Shown here: positions 11,396 through 25,000 of the stretch, piece after piece
How the letters are laid out: each line of letters begins with the position of its first letter
Position numbering within the stretch: position 1 is the first letter of the stretch
NCBI RefSeq assembly: GCF_028389875.1
Contig: NC_084678.1
Span: 14,848,899 to 14,912,898, forward strand
Length of the DNA stretch: 64,000 bases
From: Rhea pennata
Lineage: Eukaryota; Chordata; Aves; Rheiformes; Rheidae
Reading direction: 5' to 3'
Notes under the pieces: model-generated
The model's input: only the letters and a program-made list of their open reading frames with translations
The model's database searches: none
Told to the model about the DNA's origin: nothing
Position numbers and translations under genes: made by a program

Positions 11396-14300
11396 TAAAT
11401 GAGTCATCTCGTAGCAAGTGTTCAACTGGTCAAACTCAGTCTCAGGGGGGACCTAGACCATAACTCAAGCTACTTAAATCTGGTCTACATTAGACTCCTG
11501 TCAGCCAAAAATGACTTAATTCAAAATGTGTGTTTGGGGGATAATCACACTTTTCAATGCAGGCTCAACAAAGCCCAAAGGTGATTGAAAACCCAAGCTG
11601 TACAAATGACTTTTCATGAAAATATCCTAAATATGTAAAACAAGCAGTCTGTTCCTCCAAGACAGCAGGAGTCTGACTCAAAATACACCTCAATTAGATC
11701 ATGTCTCTGTCTGATACTGTTCCATGGGAAAAAGTTGTTATTAGTACAAGATACAGTAGCAAAGATTTTATATTGTCCATGTCTGGGGACTGTTCTTTGA
11801 ATTTTCAGCAAAGGTTTGCTGTTAAAAAAAAAAATATGTGCTGTAAATAGTCCAAAACCAACTATAATTGTAGCCTGGGACTTGAGCAGAACTTCTAAAT
11901 TATTTTAAAAGCGAAACAAAAGATGCTTCACTTTCATTTCTAAGAAGGCAGAGTTGCTACTTAGCTGAGCTTGGATTTAGGGAGCCACTAATTCACCTCC
12001 AGAAGTAAAGAATGAGACAGTGAGTTATGTCACAGACTATACAATATATTTGGCACAAAACTCTAAAAAAAAGAGAGAACATCTCTTGTATCCTGGCATT
12101 TTTCGTCACTAGGAGAACTTTAGCCTAAGGTTTAAAAATTGGAATTGGTATTCCCACAGGATGATAGTTAAATCTTTTTAACAAGGGAAACAGCTTGGCT
12201 GGCAGCGGTGGTGAGGATTAGGCGTTACGATGCATTTTTATGAATGGGGATAATCAGTCAAAGAGCTGTCAGAACAGCTTTGATTGGGATTACCAAGGCA
12301 ATATCCAGAAGCGAAGAGGTTCGTCAGAAACCAGATGCCAAATGCAGCCATGTTTTGCTTTGCAAAACACAGTTAGCAGATGGCTAAAGACTCATTATGC
12401 AAGAGACTCACCGTGAGAATACATGGACACACACACACGTCCATAGACGGAGAGAAAAAGCCCACAAAGAAATATACTGTCCTGGTTACACTTTAGCCGG
12501 CCTCCAGAACAGGGCTCACACCTGTCCCAGTCCCGCTGGCTATCCTTACTCCCGCTGCACACATCAGCGTAAGCCTGTTAAAAAGTGAAATGCAAATGAA
12601 CCCCACAGTATGACTCAATGAGCTATTTCTGCACGCAGAGGATTTACATCCGGGCAATAAATTGCATAGGAAGGTACAGCACGTTTGCTTCCACACCCAC
12701 TCCTCCCTTGACCGGACGCACTGGGCAGGGGCTGTGTCACGGGAGCAGGCTCAGCAAAGACACAGCCGCGCTAGGAAGACATGGAGAAGCCTTTGTCCTC
12801 TAAAATTTCTGAATGGTGTCTCCTAGATCGGTCCCTGAAGCTGGCACGAATTCCTGCAGGCATCTCTCCATTCAGTTCAAAGACAAAACACTTGTGTGAG
12901 CACAAGTTAATCTTTCAAAACACTTGAAAGACACTACCACAGATGGTGCAAAGAAAATATTCTCACTTACCGCCATACCATACCACTGCAGCAAAAACAT
13001 AGAAACACATGAATGGGGATAAAAAGCAGTGTAAACAGGCAGCCACCGTCTGTCATCAGAGCAAATGGCCCCTACAATTAAGAGCACAGGCTCCGTCTAG
13101 TTCTGCCATCATTCATTCCTAGTGGCTGCTGCCATATCACATACAGCCGCTGTAGGTGAAACTGAACCTGGAACATGCATGATATATCATTTTTATCCAA
13201 ACCATGCATGGGAAAGGCATGCTAACACTGGAATGTGACAATTTAAGTGTTGCTCCTGTCAATCTTCAGAAGCCTTTGCAGTCAACTTGAACTGCCCAAA
13301 CTGCTCTATTCCTCAGCTGAAAAATTGAAAGTAATAAAAATAGCAATAGGTGATGAGCAGTGGAGACAGGTGATGCTGAATTGAATTAGCATGCAATGTT
13401 TTGGAAATTATCTGTATTGCTTCATCCAGAAAAAAAAAAAAAAGAAAGAAAAGATCCTTGTAATACTTAGGCACACGTGGTCTTGGTTCAGGGAAACAGA
13501 GGCAAGTGAAATCTGTGAAAAAAAGTGGTTTCTGTGAGCAAGTCCATATCAGAAACACTGAGGTGGGGCAGGGGAAAAGGTACTTTTTACACAAGAAAAT
13601 CTGATCATTGAGGGTCTTCCACGATGGGTCTAGGCAGACCGTCTCCTCCAGCTGCTGCAGCAGCTAAGCAATTCCCCTTGCAGACAACTGACTTCTCCTT
13701 TCCTCGCCATTTGCCCTGTATGCCCGGGCCGTGCGAGCAGCAGCGAGCACACTGTACTTCACAGCCCAACACGTGCACGCTCTTCTTCCACACGGGAAGC
13801 CTGAGGAAGGCCAAAGGGATTTTTCAAAAACAAGGGTGTATTGAGAGTACCACAGCTACAAACAGGATAAAACCAGGACCCAGCGTCTCTCTCCACCCAG
13901 AGGACACTACAGCATAGTATTGTCTGCTTGGGCCAGCACAGTCACATCTCCTTTATCTTTGCAAACAGTGTCCTCAAGTCTCCATTCAGCTTTTTTTTCT
14001 TCTAATACAGCACTTAGTTAATCATATACCACAAGAACACAACTCCTTTTGTCAGAGCCTTGCAAGCGTAAAGACCATTCAGGCAATGGGTGGGTATCAC
14101 TCAAATTTATGACATTAATGAGAATCCAGCACTTCTTGTTTCCTTTCCAGTAAGCCTGTGCAACCCAGGGGAAAACCTCAGCCCCTGGGGCATGCAGAGG
14201 ACAGCTGCATCCTGCCCCACCTCACGCCTGCGGGGAAGTCCCAAACGCAGTCCACTGATGCCAGGGGTCTACCTCATGGCCCAACCATGCTCTCCTTAGA

Positions 14301-17300
14301 GCACCACTAGGCAAAGTCCTACCCTGTCCCAGGATCGAGGCTCCAGCAGGAACAGGATGGTTTCAGCTGGATACTGCAGGGGCAAGGACTAATTCAAGGC
14401 GCTACATGCCTCAGCCCAGCGTCTGACAAACCCAGTTCAATCTCAAGGCAGGGAACCACTCTCCAGATATCCTTTCAACTCCAGGATCCCGGGTGAGGCA
14501 GAAAGGGTTGATGGGGTTGAAGGGAGGAATATCCGTACCCGTTGCTCCCACTCCTTTCTTGCCTCTTGCCAATTAGAAATGCTCTTGGAAAACCTTAATG
14601 GATTTGGTCTGCTCAAGCAACAGCAATTCAACAGTAGATTCCGGAAATGCCTTTGTTGGGATTAAACCTAGGAACAGCCAAAATCACTCCACAGATGCAC
14701 CTTGCATTGTCTTGGGTTCAACCTCCAGGTTTATAGGAAAAACCAAAGATGTGGCTGTTTGAGGAAAGCCCAGAGTGGACTTAGTGACATAAAAGGTCCC
14801 TTCACTGCACTGCTATAACTACTTTTCAAAAACAAAAATTAGGAAAGAGCTTTTGTTGACTTAGGCTGGTAAATGGCCACAGACTGCCCTGCGTGGGCTG
14901 ACCTACTGTCATCGTAGGTCCTACAAAAGCAAGGAAGAAATGTGCGTGGGTAGAATTCCTGATTCCATAACCAGCCTCAAAAATCAGATAATACCATGGG
15001 AAAATACAAGGATGACCCCCAGGGGAAGCAATCCTGTGTCCCCCATAGGAAGCACAAGATAGGGTCAGCTTCCCTAAAAGTGGCTCGAAAGCTGCCTTCA
15101 TTGCACAGAATGCCATTAATTTCTGCAACTTCAGTAAATGCCTAGTTGTCTAAAATCTAGCTATACACTACCCTGCTTCAATCTGAGTAATTAAAAAAGC
15201 ACATTCTATCAGTCAACTGTTTAATTAGCCAGGCTAGTAAGTACTGCATGTAGCTAATAGAATTGCTTTAGATTTTCAAAACCAGCTATTCCCACTGCTC
15301 AGTTTACTGGAAACAATTGACATTCATAACAGGAGATGTGAATGCAATTTGTTCTTTTTGGTACCATCCTATTGTGGGCTTCTGTGGAAATACTGCAGGT
15401 CTGAGTACATGCTCTTTAGTGTGCTCTCAAGGGAAAATGTGGACTAAACTCAAAAATAAAGCAAGGGTTTCCTTTATGGAGAAAATTCCCTCGGAGGATT
15501 TGTATTAGCCTGGCCATAGTTAGCTTTGTGTCGTCTCTCTGACCTCCCTGTTCTGTACAAGAGATTCTTTGGTGGTCTGGAAGAGGGTAGTGCCAAGCCC
15601 TACCATTTCTGGGGAGATCTTGCACTCCTCCTGCACTGGAAGCACTCCAGTGAGATAAGACTGTCACTGAATGATGAGCCCATGAAGACTGCTGACATAG
15701 CATTTCTTTTCAACTGTAAGCAATTGTTTGTGATCCAAGAAAGCTTTTCACACTGCCCAGCCCAAACATTTGAAAATCACCCTCTCCCCAGCTGAGTTGT
15801 ATTTAAGAATCTCAATTTAATTTTCATTAAGTTAATGAACTCCAATGTTTTCCACCTGCCTTTTGATTTCTCTACCATCTCTGGGTTGCATTTCAAGTTT
15901 TTCCCTACAGTCTTTATGAACATAAATATAGTTTTCAAAAATGCAAGCAGAAAATGAAGCTACAAGTAAAACATCTGATACTGTGAGACATGATAAAATC
16001 ACTGGAGCTGGCAGAACTGGCAGGCTGCCCTCTCCTCCTCTATCTGTGGCCCATGTGAATTGGCCTTTGTTTGCTACAGATTCACTCCAGCAGTTTCTCA
16101 CCAAAAATTAAACCCTGTTTTATCCAAACCTGGCCCAGAGGGCCTCTGGCTCCTAGCCAGAACATACATAGCACTTCTTTTTATTTGCTCTTCCTTTCTC
16201 AGTCTCTTTCCCTTCAGGATTCTGTTCCCTCCCGATTTTACTGATTAAAGCACTTTCTTTCATGTCAATACATTTGTTCTGCATGTCCTTTGGGGTCATA
16301 GGGAAGTACAAATTATTATGGATTTAAAGGGAGCTGGGAGAAAGGCGAGGAGGAAAAGGGATATGAGAAAGCATTCCTTTGGTGCTGACACACCGGCCCT
16401 AATATTAGCCTCGTGATGATTCAGAAGTGGGGAGGGAAACAGTGATGTCTGCAAGGAGCCCAGGGAACGTGCAGTTATCAGGAGGGCCATGTCAAAGGAC
16501 CCTCTGTAAGCACAGCTGGACATCAGGCCCCTCCACAGTTGCTGCTGGGCTGGGCCCCGGGAGGCATCCTAGATAAAGCGCCTCAGGCTTCAGCTTTCCC
16601 ACAAATGCAGTCTAGTGACTCACCCTGGATTGCTTTTCCTGAGCCCACCACAATACACAGTGCCATTTCCCTTAATGTCATAGCTTTAAAACTGCGGGGA
16701 AAATAGCATCTAACTAGCAGCAGGCCTCAGCACAAGCCTAGGGAAGTCCTGTACTCTAGCAGGGAGATAGATGCCCAATGTCAAGGACAGTCACTCCACA
16801 CCATGCCACTGGTAGATGTATCTGGCTCACATGTCTCACCTGGCTGGGCTAGACTTACTGTCCTACCTGGACTTGCCCATGCTGTAAGCTGCTTTCTGCC
16901 TCGCTCCTCCTCTCTTGTTGTAGGATGCAGGCTTCTTGGCTTTGCTCCTAATGAACTTCTAGGCTGTGCTAGGTCACACACCTCCCTAGTGCCAGTCCTC
17001 TGCTGTTAGGTTGCTGCCCTGAGAGTTCACAAAACATCAGGTTAGGATTCTTCAAATGGAGATTGCCATGGGCTAAACCTGCCCATGAGGCTTAGAGCTG
17101 GGTATAAATCTAGGGGATTTCAAAGGTAGATGGAAATCTGCATCTGAGAGGCAATGAATCCTGCCCTTCTTCAAAATGTGGAGGTTTGAGATCAAATACT
17201 TTTCTGGTGTGCAGTGCACAAGTGCTGCCACCTTCCTCATTCTCAAGTTTTGGGGAAAACAAGGCCATTGGAGTCATGAGCATCCTAGGAAGCATTAACC

Positions 17301-19619
17301 AGCCCCTGTGCACCTGCTGCATACAAGCAACCCTGCTCCTCTGGGGTGCCAGCACCTTTGGCCTATCTCAGTGGCTCTGTTTGCTCTCAGAGTCCTGAAG
17401 ACATGAGTAAAACCTCTGAGATCAGAACATGGGCAGAAAAAAAAAGCAGAAGCAAATGGAGAACTATCAGAGGCTTGGTAGGACTTGAAAGGTTTACTTC
17501 AAGACTTTGATGTCTTCCTTCCCATCCTCCTATCTTGCTCCGTTCCTTCTTCATTACCTAGCTACCATTTCCACTTTCAAGTTCTCTTTTCTCATCTTAG
17601 AGACCTGACCGTGTGTGGGCCCCTTCCAACAGATGACTAGCTCCTGCCTAATAGCCATTTCCTTTCCTACCTGCTCCCTGTGAGCTGAGACCTTGTGCAA
17701 TTGCCTGGTTGCTTCCCCCAAGGGCTCGCTAAATCACTTTGCCTTCCTCTGATAAGACCTTGTAGCATTTGTGAAAGAGCATGCAAAAAACAGCTACATA
17801 CACAGAGACCTCAAGCAGACTACAGTACAGTCAAAGGACTTTTAAGATCAAGTTGAATTTAAACAAGATCTATTCTTCCCTTGTTTCTTTCCAAAAATCA
17901 GCCCTATTCTCAGGGCACTTTCATTCCCACAAAAGCTAGAGAACAGAGTTTGTCCCTGACACAAGTACTGGGCAATTTATCACAAGAGATTACCCGTAGA
18001 GAAGGTCCTCATGTGATTGGGATTTACTAGTCAATTAAAAAATGCCAATGTCTCTAACAAAGAAGCTAGGATTAAGGAAGGACTGCAAAATAATTTCTTT
18101 TCCTTTCTGTCTCTGATGCCCACTTTGGGAATCTACCCATTATTAACCTCAATGCTCCATTCAAGCCAACTGAAACAAGCAAAATTGCTTCTGAAATTTC
18201 ATTAGCAGGAATCGTACAGCTAGTTCTGCCATCAAGGCAACCAGGCCTGTAGGAAAGCAGGCATAAAAAGCTGTCTTATGTCTTAGAGTTTATCAGAAAG
18301 ATTCCAACCATGTGTTTAACACAAGTGATTACATTGCTGCTGAGGTCATTTCTAATGAGCATACAGGAAAGTGCTACTCCTTTTTGACATTAACCACTAT
18401 CAGAGAGCTCAGATGAGTACAGCACTGCCAGTTAGAAAGTACAAGCATTCAGCTGTGATTGTACATGCTTTTACAAAGAACACATGGCAGCGCAGTGCTT
18501 GCATAGGGACTGGAAAGTCTGGGCACCATACAGATCCTAAATGCAAGGAAAAAAAAAGAGAGAGAAAAAAAATTCTTCTCAAGCATATCTTTTCCAGGAG
18601 GTAACAGAATAGTACCTTCGCTCCAGATAACATGGCTTTCCTTGAAATTTTCCTGAAATCATGACTACTGAGCACTTATCAAGTCCTGTCACATGCTTGC
18701 TCCTTCCTCAATGGTCCAAGAATGCTGGAACGTGCCTGTCACTGCTGCACTGATCCTGCATTACCCTCCTTACAAGCAGGGAAGGCCAGGCACGGAGACG
18801 TGAACAGACCCACTCCAGATGCTCTGTGGTTTTCCAGTTCTAGTGGTAACAATTCCAGTTTTGTAGCTTCCTTCCTCTTTATCTACCGAGCCCCTCTGCC
18901 TCGCTTCAGATCTCACCTCTCTCGCCTCCTGCTGTGCTCCATTCCCCCCCCCCCCTTTCTGGCTGCGAAAGGGGCTGTGTCCAGCTGCAAAACATCTCTT
19001 ATTCACCTAGTGCAGTGCATTTCAAAACAGCACCGGAAGCAAAGCATATCACTGTACAGTCTCCTCCATACTATGTGACATTATATTGGGACAGTTTGAA
19101 AGCAAGATCCCAGGCTCAGCATTTATGTAAGCAGCTCATTTCAGAACAGGAAGGAGAGCATGTTACCTGACCTGTACTCATATTTCTCAGAACACTTCTA
19201 CCCACTCCTTTCTTTCAATGACATTTTACAACGGTAAAAATAAAATAATAAAAAAAGATGATTGCATCAGTTATTTTCCATTTTATCAACATCTTCTCTA
19301 AACTTTGCACCTCAGAGCTGTTCATAGGGTATACCGGTTTGCAACTGGTAGGCAGAGCAACCAATCTTCCTGCCTCCTTCCCCTCCATGCTGTCATCTGC
19401 CACAGAGACTTGATGCATCTGCTTGATTGACACCGAGCCCCACTGGTTCACACCTAACTCTCCTCTTTGAGTGGAGGGGGGTTGTCCAAAATGCCATGTT
19501 CCTCAGAGCTGATCCCAGCATCCTGCTCTGGGCAAGGCATCCCAGCAGCCTTTACAAGGTCTCTGAACAAGGTCCTGATCATGACGCGAGGTCATCAAAA
19601 AGTCATGATCATAGAGCAA
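11396..19619. other. Intergenic DNA, no gene recognised
   Basis: Ordinary AT-richer intergenic sequence. Small simple tracts occur, such as A-rich sequence at 13,431-13,450, a purine tract near 18,550-18,572 and a C12 run at 18,944-18,955. A possible MIR relic at about 18,750-18,830 is listed separately. No exon with both a recognisable product and splice sites was seen. Confidence 0.6.
18750..18830 (-). mobile_element. Possible MIR/L2-like relic
   Basis: CCTTACAAGCAGGGAAGGCC, then AGGCACGGAGACGTGAACAGAC, resembles the reverse complement of the MIR/L2 tail around the TTACAGATG...AGGCACAGAGAGG landmark. It is short and diverged. Confidence 0.35.
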
Positions 19620-19990
19620 CACCCCCTTGTCCAGACCAGCCATCCAACACAACCCCCCCCACACATCCAAACCCAACCCAAACAATGAAAACAGACAAAA
19701 CACCAAAAACCAAATTAAAAAAACTATATGAAATAAAACTACCACATAATACAAAAAAAAACCAAAACAAAACAAAACAAAAAAACCCACCAACCACACA
19801 GTTCAAAAACCAAAAGTCCCAGAACAACCAGACAATCCCCCCAAAACGCAGAGAAAACGTCCCACACCACAGAGACAAAAAGAGAAAACCAAAGCTATAC
19901 AATCCCCAAACAACAAAGCCCCAAAGCAACCAAAACCACCACACAACACAAAACCAACCATACCCAACCCCATAACACAAAAAAACCAAA
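19620..19990. repeat. A/C-only low-complexity stretch, almost no G on the plus strand
   Basis: About 370 bp made almost entirely of A and C on the plus strand, with short units such as CCAAAACAAAACAAAAC and CCCAACCC and hardly any G. It is not a clean microsatellite because no fixed period exists. Both edges return abruptly to ordinary sequence. It could be an eroded simple repeat, a strand-biased mutation product or poorly resolved sequence. Confidence 0.85.
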
Positions 19991-21884
19991 TGACTTGAAA
20001 TTGGTGCATCAGATACTATCGTTTGTTGTATAAGACAAAATGTGACCCAATTAAATCTACGTGATATTTCCTAATACAGTTGCTGGACTAACAGCAAGGT
20101 CAGGTTTCTCTTTCTTCTTAGTTCCCACTAATAACTGCCACATACTATGGCTGACTGTAACACAACTCGGTTTTCCTTTCGCGCAGCAGGAAGGAGTTGA
20201 TGAGAAGTCAGTAAGAGCAGGGAGTCCTGCCAGACAGAGTGGCTAGCATGCCTAACACTAATTGGGAGCAAACACTTTCTGCTGGGGATGCTCATCTTGC
20301 ATTTAGATCATTTTTAACAGTAGATTCATAATTTTATATCAAAGCTGTTCCCCTCCCCCCAAGAAAAACTGAATCCCCCCTCCCAAAGGTCTGCCTCATT
20401 TTTGTCAAGCCATAGTACCTCAAAACAAATGCTTGAGGCAAAACAATAGGCAAGAAGCATAGACTACCATGGTGCTGCCTCACATGTTCTCCTCAAGCTT
20501 CATCTGCCACCAAGCAGCGTAGCTCTGCGACACCAGCGGCGATACTGAAGGGTGATGGTGATGCCACTGCAGGTCCACGCTTCAAACAGCTGTTAGGTAT
20601 CTAAGACCCAGGAGAGACACTGGCAACATTTCTTAACAGAGACTTTTCAAACTCCAGCATGTACTTTTGCCCAGAAAATCAAAACCCAACGTCAACATTT
20701 TCCATTGCTAAAAGATCTCTGTACTTCTGGCAAGTTCTTTTTGCCAATATATGTTGTTTTATTCATAAGTGCACGTTCTAGCTTTCCAAGTGACAGCCAA
20801 ACAGTAGTTAACAGCATATTTATTCAAATGATAACATGTTTTCCTCCTTCTTCCAAATGCTATAGAGACAGTCAGAACCAGCACCCCCACAAACATTTTC
20901 CAGGAAATAGTGTGTCTTGGGAACCTGAAAGATTGATAATGGAAGTTGTTGATCAGAACAAGCAGCTGTACCTCCCTGGAGGCAACAGGCAATGTAGAAC
21001 GGGATGCTGCATGACGTTCTGTTTAAACTGGGTGGATTTATGAGCTTCTCCAATAACAACTGCTATCTGGAGCTAGAATCAGTTACCACTGCCCCACCCC
21101 CTTGCTGGAATTTCACTTGGTTTGTTCTGTTCCTGGCTCTGAGCATTGATGGACAGTGTTTGGTGTAGCTTTGTCATTCTTTTGCAACTTCATGAAGAAG
21201 GGAATCTAAATCTAATGGTGTCATGTGAATTTACATAAAGTCTCTATCGATTAAGAGGTCTGAGAAGTCCTTAGACCGGGGAAGAGAGATAGTAGCAACC
21301 ATGGCAGCTACAACTAAATGCCTTAGAGAAGCAGTAGATTGCACAATGATCAGTCCTCTATGTTGTGCATGAATCCTGGGTTCCAGTTACCGATTCAAGA
21401 AATGGGTAACCAAGAACAGGCTCCCCACTTGCATTACTTTTTGCATTTTTGGATTCCCAAAATGCCAGAGGCGTTATCTCAAACTGCAGAGCACTGTAAA
21501 TCGGTTACTCTTTCCTCAGCCTCAATACAATCCTCCTCATTACCCACCCACTAAAGGAAGAAAAGAAAACCCTTGGAATGTCCTGTTCCCGTAAATACTA
21601 CAGGATTCTGCAAAAGGGAAAAGATAACTGAATTATTTTACCTGCATGTCCATAAAATTTACAGGTGGTGCAAAATTCTCCTGGAGAATAAAGAATAAAA
21701 CCAATCATACAATAGTAAGTTAGGACATCTGGCTCTGGTTCAACTCCACTGAGTTTATTAGAGATCAGCTTTGAAGAATATATTCCTTGTATGGCATTTC
21801 AAGTAACAATGTCACCTCACTAACATCACATTTTGTGAGCATCCCTTAAATCAATTAGAAATTTGCTACTTCTTCCATCATATT

Positions 21885-22012
21885 CATTTTAGAGATGGTA
21901 AATTCTAGCATAGAAGGTGCTAGTCAAAGTGTCTTGCTTAAAACAAATGACGTAGCCAGAAGTAGAAATGAGGTCTCCCAAGCCCTGGCCCCAGAGCTCT
22001 CGTTTTTCTGAC
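21885..22012 (-). mobile_element. MIR-like ancient SINE relic, reverse orientation
   Basis: The plus strand shows the reverse MIR order: CATTTTAGAGATGGTAAA, AGTGTCTTGCTTAAAAC, ACGTAGCCAGAAGTAG, then AATGAGGTCTCCC. Several landmarks in the right order and spacing make chance unlikely. Confidence 0.65.
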
Positions 22013-25000
22013 TGCCTGTGATACACACTTGGAGGGAAGTACAACAGGGAACAGCTCTCTGCTCAGCAAAAATCAGCACAATCTTCCTCCCTCTTTTCTA
22101 TTTAAGACATTGAAACCAACGAGGGTTGAGTAACAGACAGACATTAGCTGTAATATATTAGATGAAGTGACATAGTTTGAGATCTGTACATGACCACCTA
22201 CAGAACTGTAATATGTATGAGTTTCCTGAATATTACAGTTTTCAATAATCACAGTAACTACTTTATCACTTGTCCAGAAGATGACCGATAAAGGCACCAT
22301 TCCCTCCGTGATCAAATGATCCAAGGCTTGGCTCAGTTACGGTCTGAAACAGGATGCAGACTCTCCAAGCCAGTGTTGTGTCAAGATGTGCTGGGCTTCT
22401 AGAAATATGAGCTCTGTGCTACAGTGATCAGACCTCATTTCAGGTAATATACTTTGCAGCCTGAAATCCACTTCCTTAATCTTCCTTTTGTAATGCATAT
22501 TTCAATTGGCACCATCTGGGATTAGCTTCCTTTTATTTACTTATTTTCAGGTACATGCAGTCTTAGATCCTCAGATTTGGGCTGATCTGCCTGGAAACTA
22601 TTCCAAGCTTGAGATTACCACGAACTGTACTGAATGCTGGGAAGATGGATTTCAAGTGTTTGAGAGCAGACACAAGACAGGAGCAAAAGTGACCCATCAG
22701 CAGACACTGAAGTTAATCACAGTGTCAGTTTTTTAAAGTCATTATTTCTTCAGCACAGATGGCCTACGGGCTGTACAGTCACAGATCCGGCTCCAGGGCC
22801 TGGCTGAGTGATCCAGCTCAAATGACCAGATTTTCCCAAGAATGCAGAGGGAATTTCTGGAAAGCATTGCTCCCATTGGCCAGAACTGAAATCACACATG
22901 TAAATCCCCTTCTCCTAGCACAAAACTAGTCAGAGGGAGAATTAAATCCCCAGCCTTTCTAGCCTTTGCAGAGATCTGAGGGAGCAACACTGAATGAAGC
23001 AGGGACAGACTGCAGGCAATGACTTCCTATCACCTTCCCAGTGCACTTGATTTTTCAGTGCTATTTTTATTCAGTCTTAGATATAAAAAACCCTTCAGTC
23101 CTAAAACACTTTTCCAAAGGCATAATATCACATTTCCCAGCATGAAGAGCATCCAACTATCAAACTACATAGAGAGTTGTGCTAACCATTTTATGATTAA
23201 ACTATTTCATGAAAAAATACGGAATCTCAGCATTTTTGCTCAAGCCTACTTACCTGACAGACACTGCAACTCACTTCCTCAACAGCCTGCTTGTTTTCAG
23301 ATATCAGTCACAGTAAGATTACAAGCCTGACTTAATGTGCGGTAAAGCTTCTAGCCAAAACAGAGTTATTTCAGGAGACAGTCTAATATTATACTTAGAT
23401 CCATATCAGGAAGCCAGCACATTCCACTCTGGTATGTGTTGATAGCTGCAGCAAGATCCAAGGTGCTTCTTGGAGCTCTGATGCCCTAGGAAACCAGTGA
23501 AAAGACTTGATTTCATGCAGAGCTGCATCAGAGACTGGACAAGCAATAGCTAAATTCTGATGGATAGGGCATGTCCTAGCACATCGAAATGCGAAGTATG
23601 GCTTTTACTTCCATCCATGCAATAATCTCAAATCAAAGCCCAACAAATCTACTATTTGCACCAGGGTATTGCTATGTCTTCTTAAAAGAACATCTGGCGT
23701 CGGTTAATGGATAATATACTTACAGCTCTGAGACTCTTGAAGATCTACATTTTACTCCTGGTGATATCAAATGCCTGATGGATGACCATACCTAAGTTCA
23801 CTTTACTTTCAGGACATCATCACATTTCCAGATGCAAAACAAGGATGAAAACACGTACTTCTTATAAAAGCCTGCAGAGATGTACTGAGGGAAAAGTGCA
23901 ACAGAAAAACCAAGCATAACTGAGGTGTCCCATGAGTTGTAGGAGGCTTAGCATACAAGGCAAAATTTTTCTTATTAGCTACCCGATCATCTGTGCCTCT
24001 TGATCAGAACTAGAGCATAAAAATCAGCAGAACTGCTAACATGAACACTCTGTCATCAAGAAAGGGGAATCCACTGGAAGAATCTGCCTTTAAAGGCACC
24101 AGAGATGCCTCTCCCTGCCATCTCTAATACCACCCATTCTATTCCCCTTTGTAATTACCATCAGCTTAAAGATCTCATATCATTGCTTGTAGCCCCAGAC
24201 TGAAGTTCACAACTTCTCAGCAGAAGAGGCATATGCTTATTTGTCTGCACAGTTTTGTCCAGTAAAAAGAAACTACAGAACTGAATTTCTTGGCAGACTA
24301 AAGCACTGGTGTGTACACTGCAGGAGAATTCATTTGGTTCAATATGACCACATTTGCTTTACTTCCTATCAGCATGCTATTTGAGAATAGATGTTGAATA
24401 AAAAACTTTTTTCATCATAGTACACCACATTAACCTTATTAATAGCTCTTAATTCTTAAAATCCCAATATCTGCAGTTTCACTTGAGGATTTAACCAAGG
24501 GGAATTCCTGCCTGATATTAAACAATGGTGTATTTCCCAGCAGAAAGGGGTGCCTAATTGGTTTTCTATGGTTATTCCATGGTTGATTAGTCCAACATAC
24601 ATGTGGGAAGCTGTTCCCTCTGGGATGCCTAAACACGAACTGTCATCAATGAATTAACCAGAGCCAAAACCACCTTTAACCTATTTGGAGTGGTATTTGC
24701 ATCAGAGAAGTGTTTTTATCACAGTGTATCATGAAGAGTGACAGCAACTGGACAAAACAGGAGATGATAATAGATAGCCCTCCCTGACAACCAAACGAGA
24801 AACAAAAAAAAGCTGCCAGATCTAGTGTAACGGCTTAGTTCAGCCCCCTGGCCAGGTTTTCAGCAAGCTACAGCATTGCTGCAGCTCTGTGCCTCTGCAT
24901 GCTTTCAGAAAATAATCTGCACCCACTTAGGTGTGGAACAGAACCTCCCTTGCAAGCGATCTTGGCTTCCCTTCTGTAGGGAGCACCAGTGAGACAGCCT

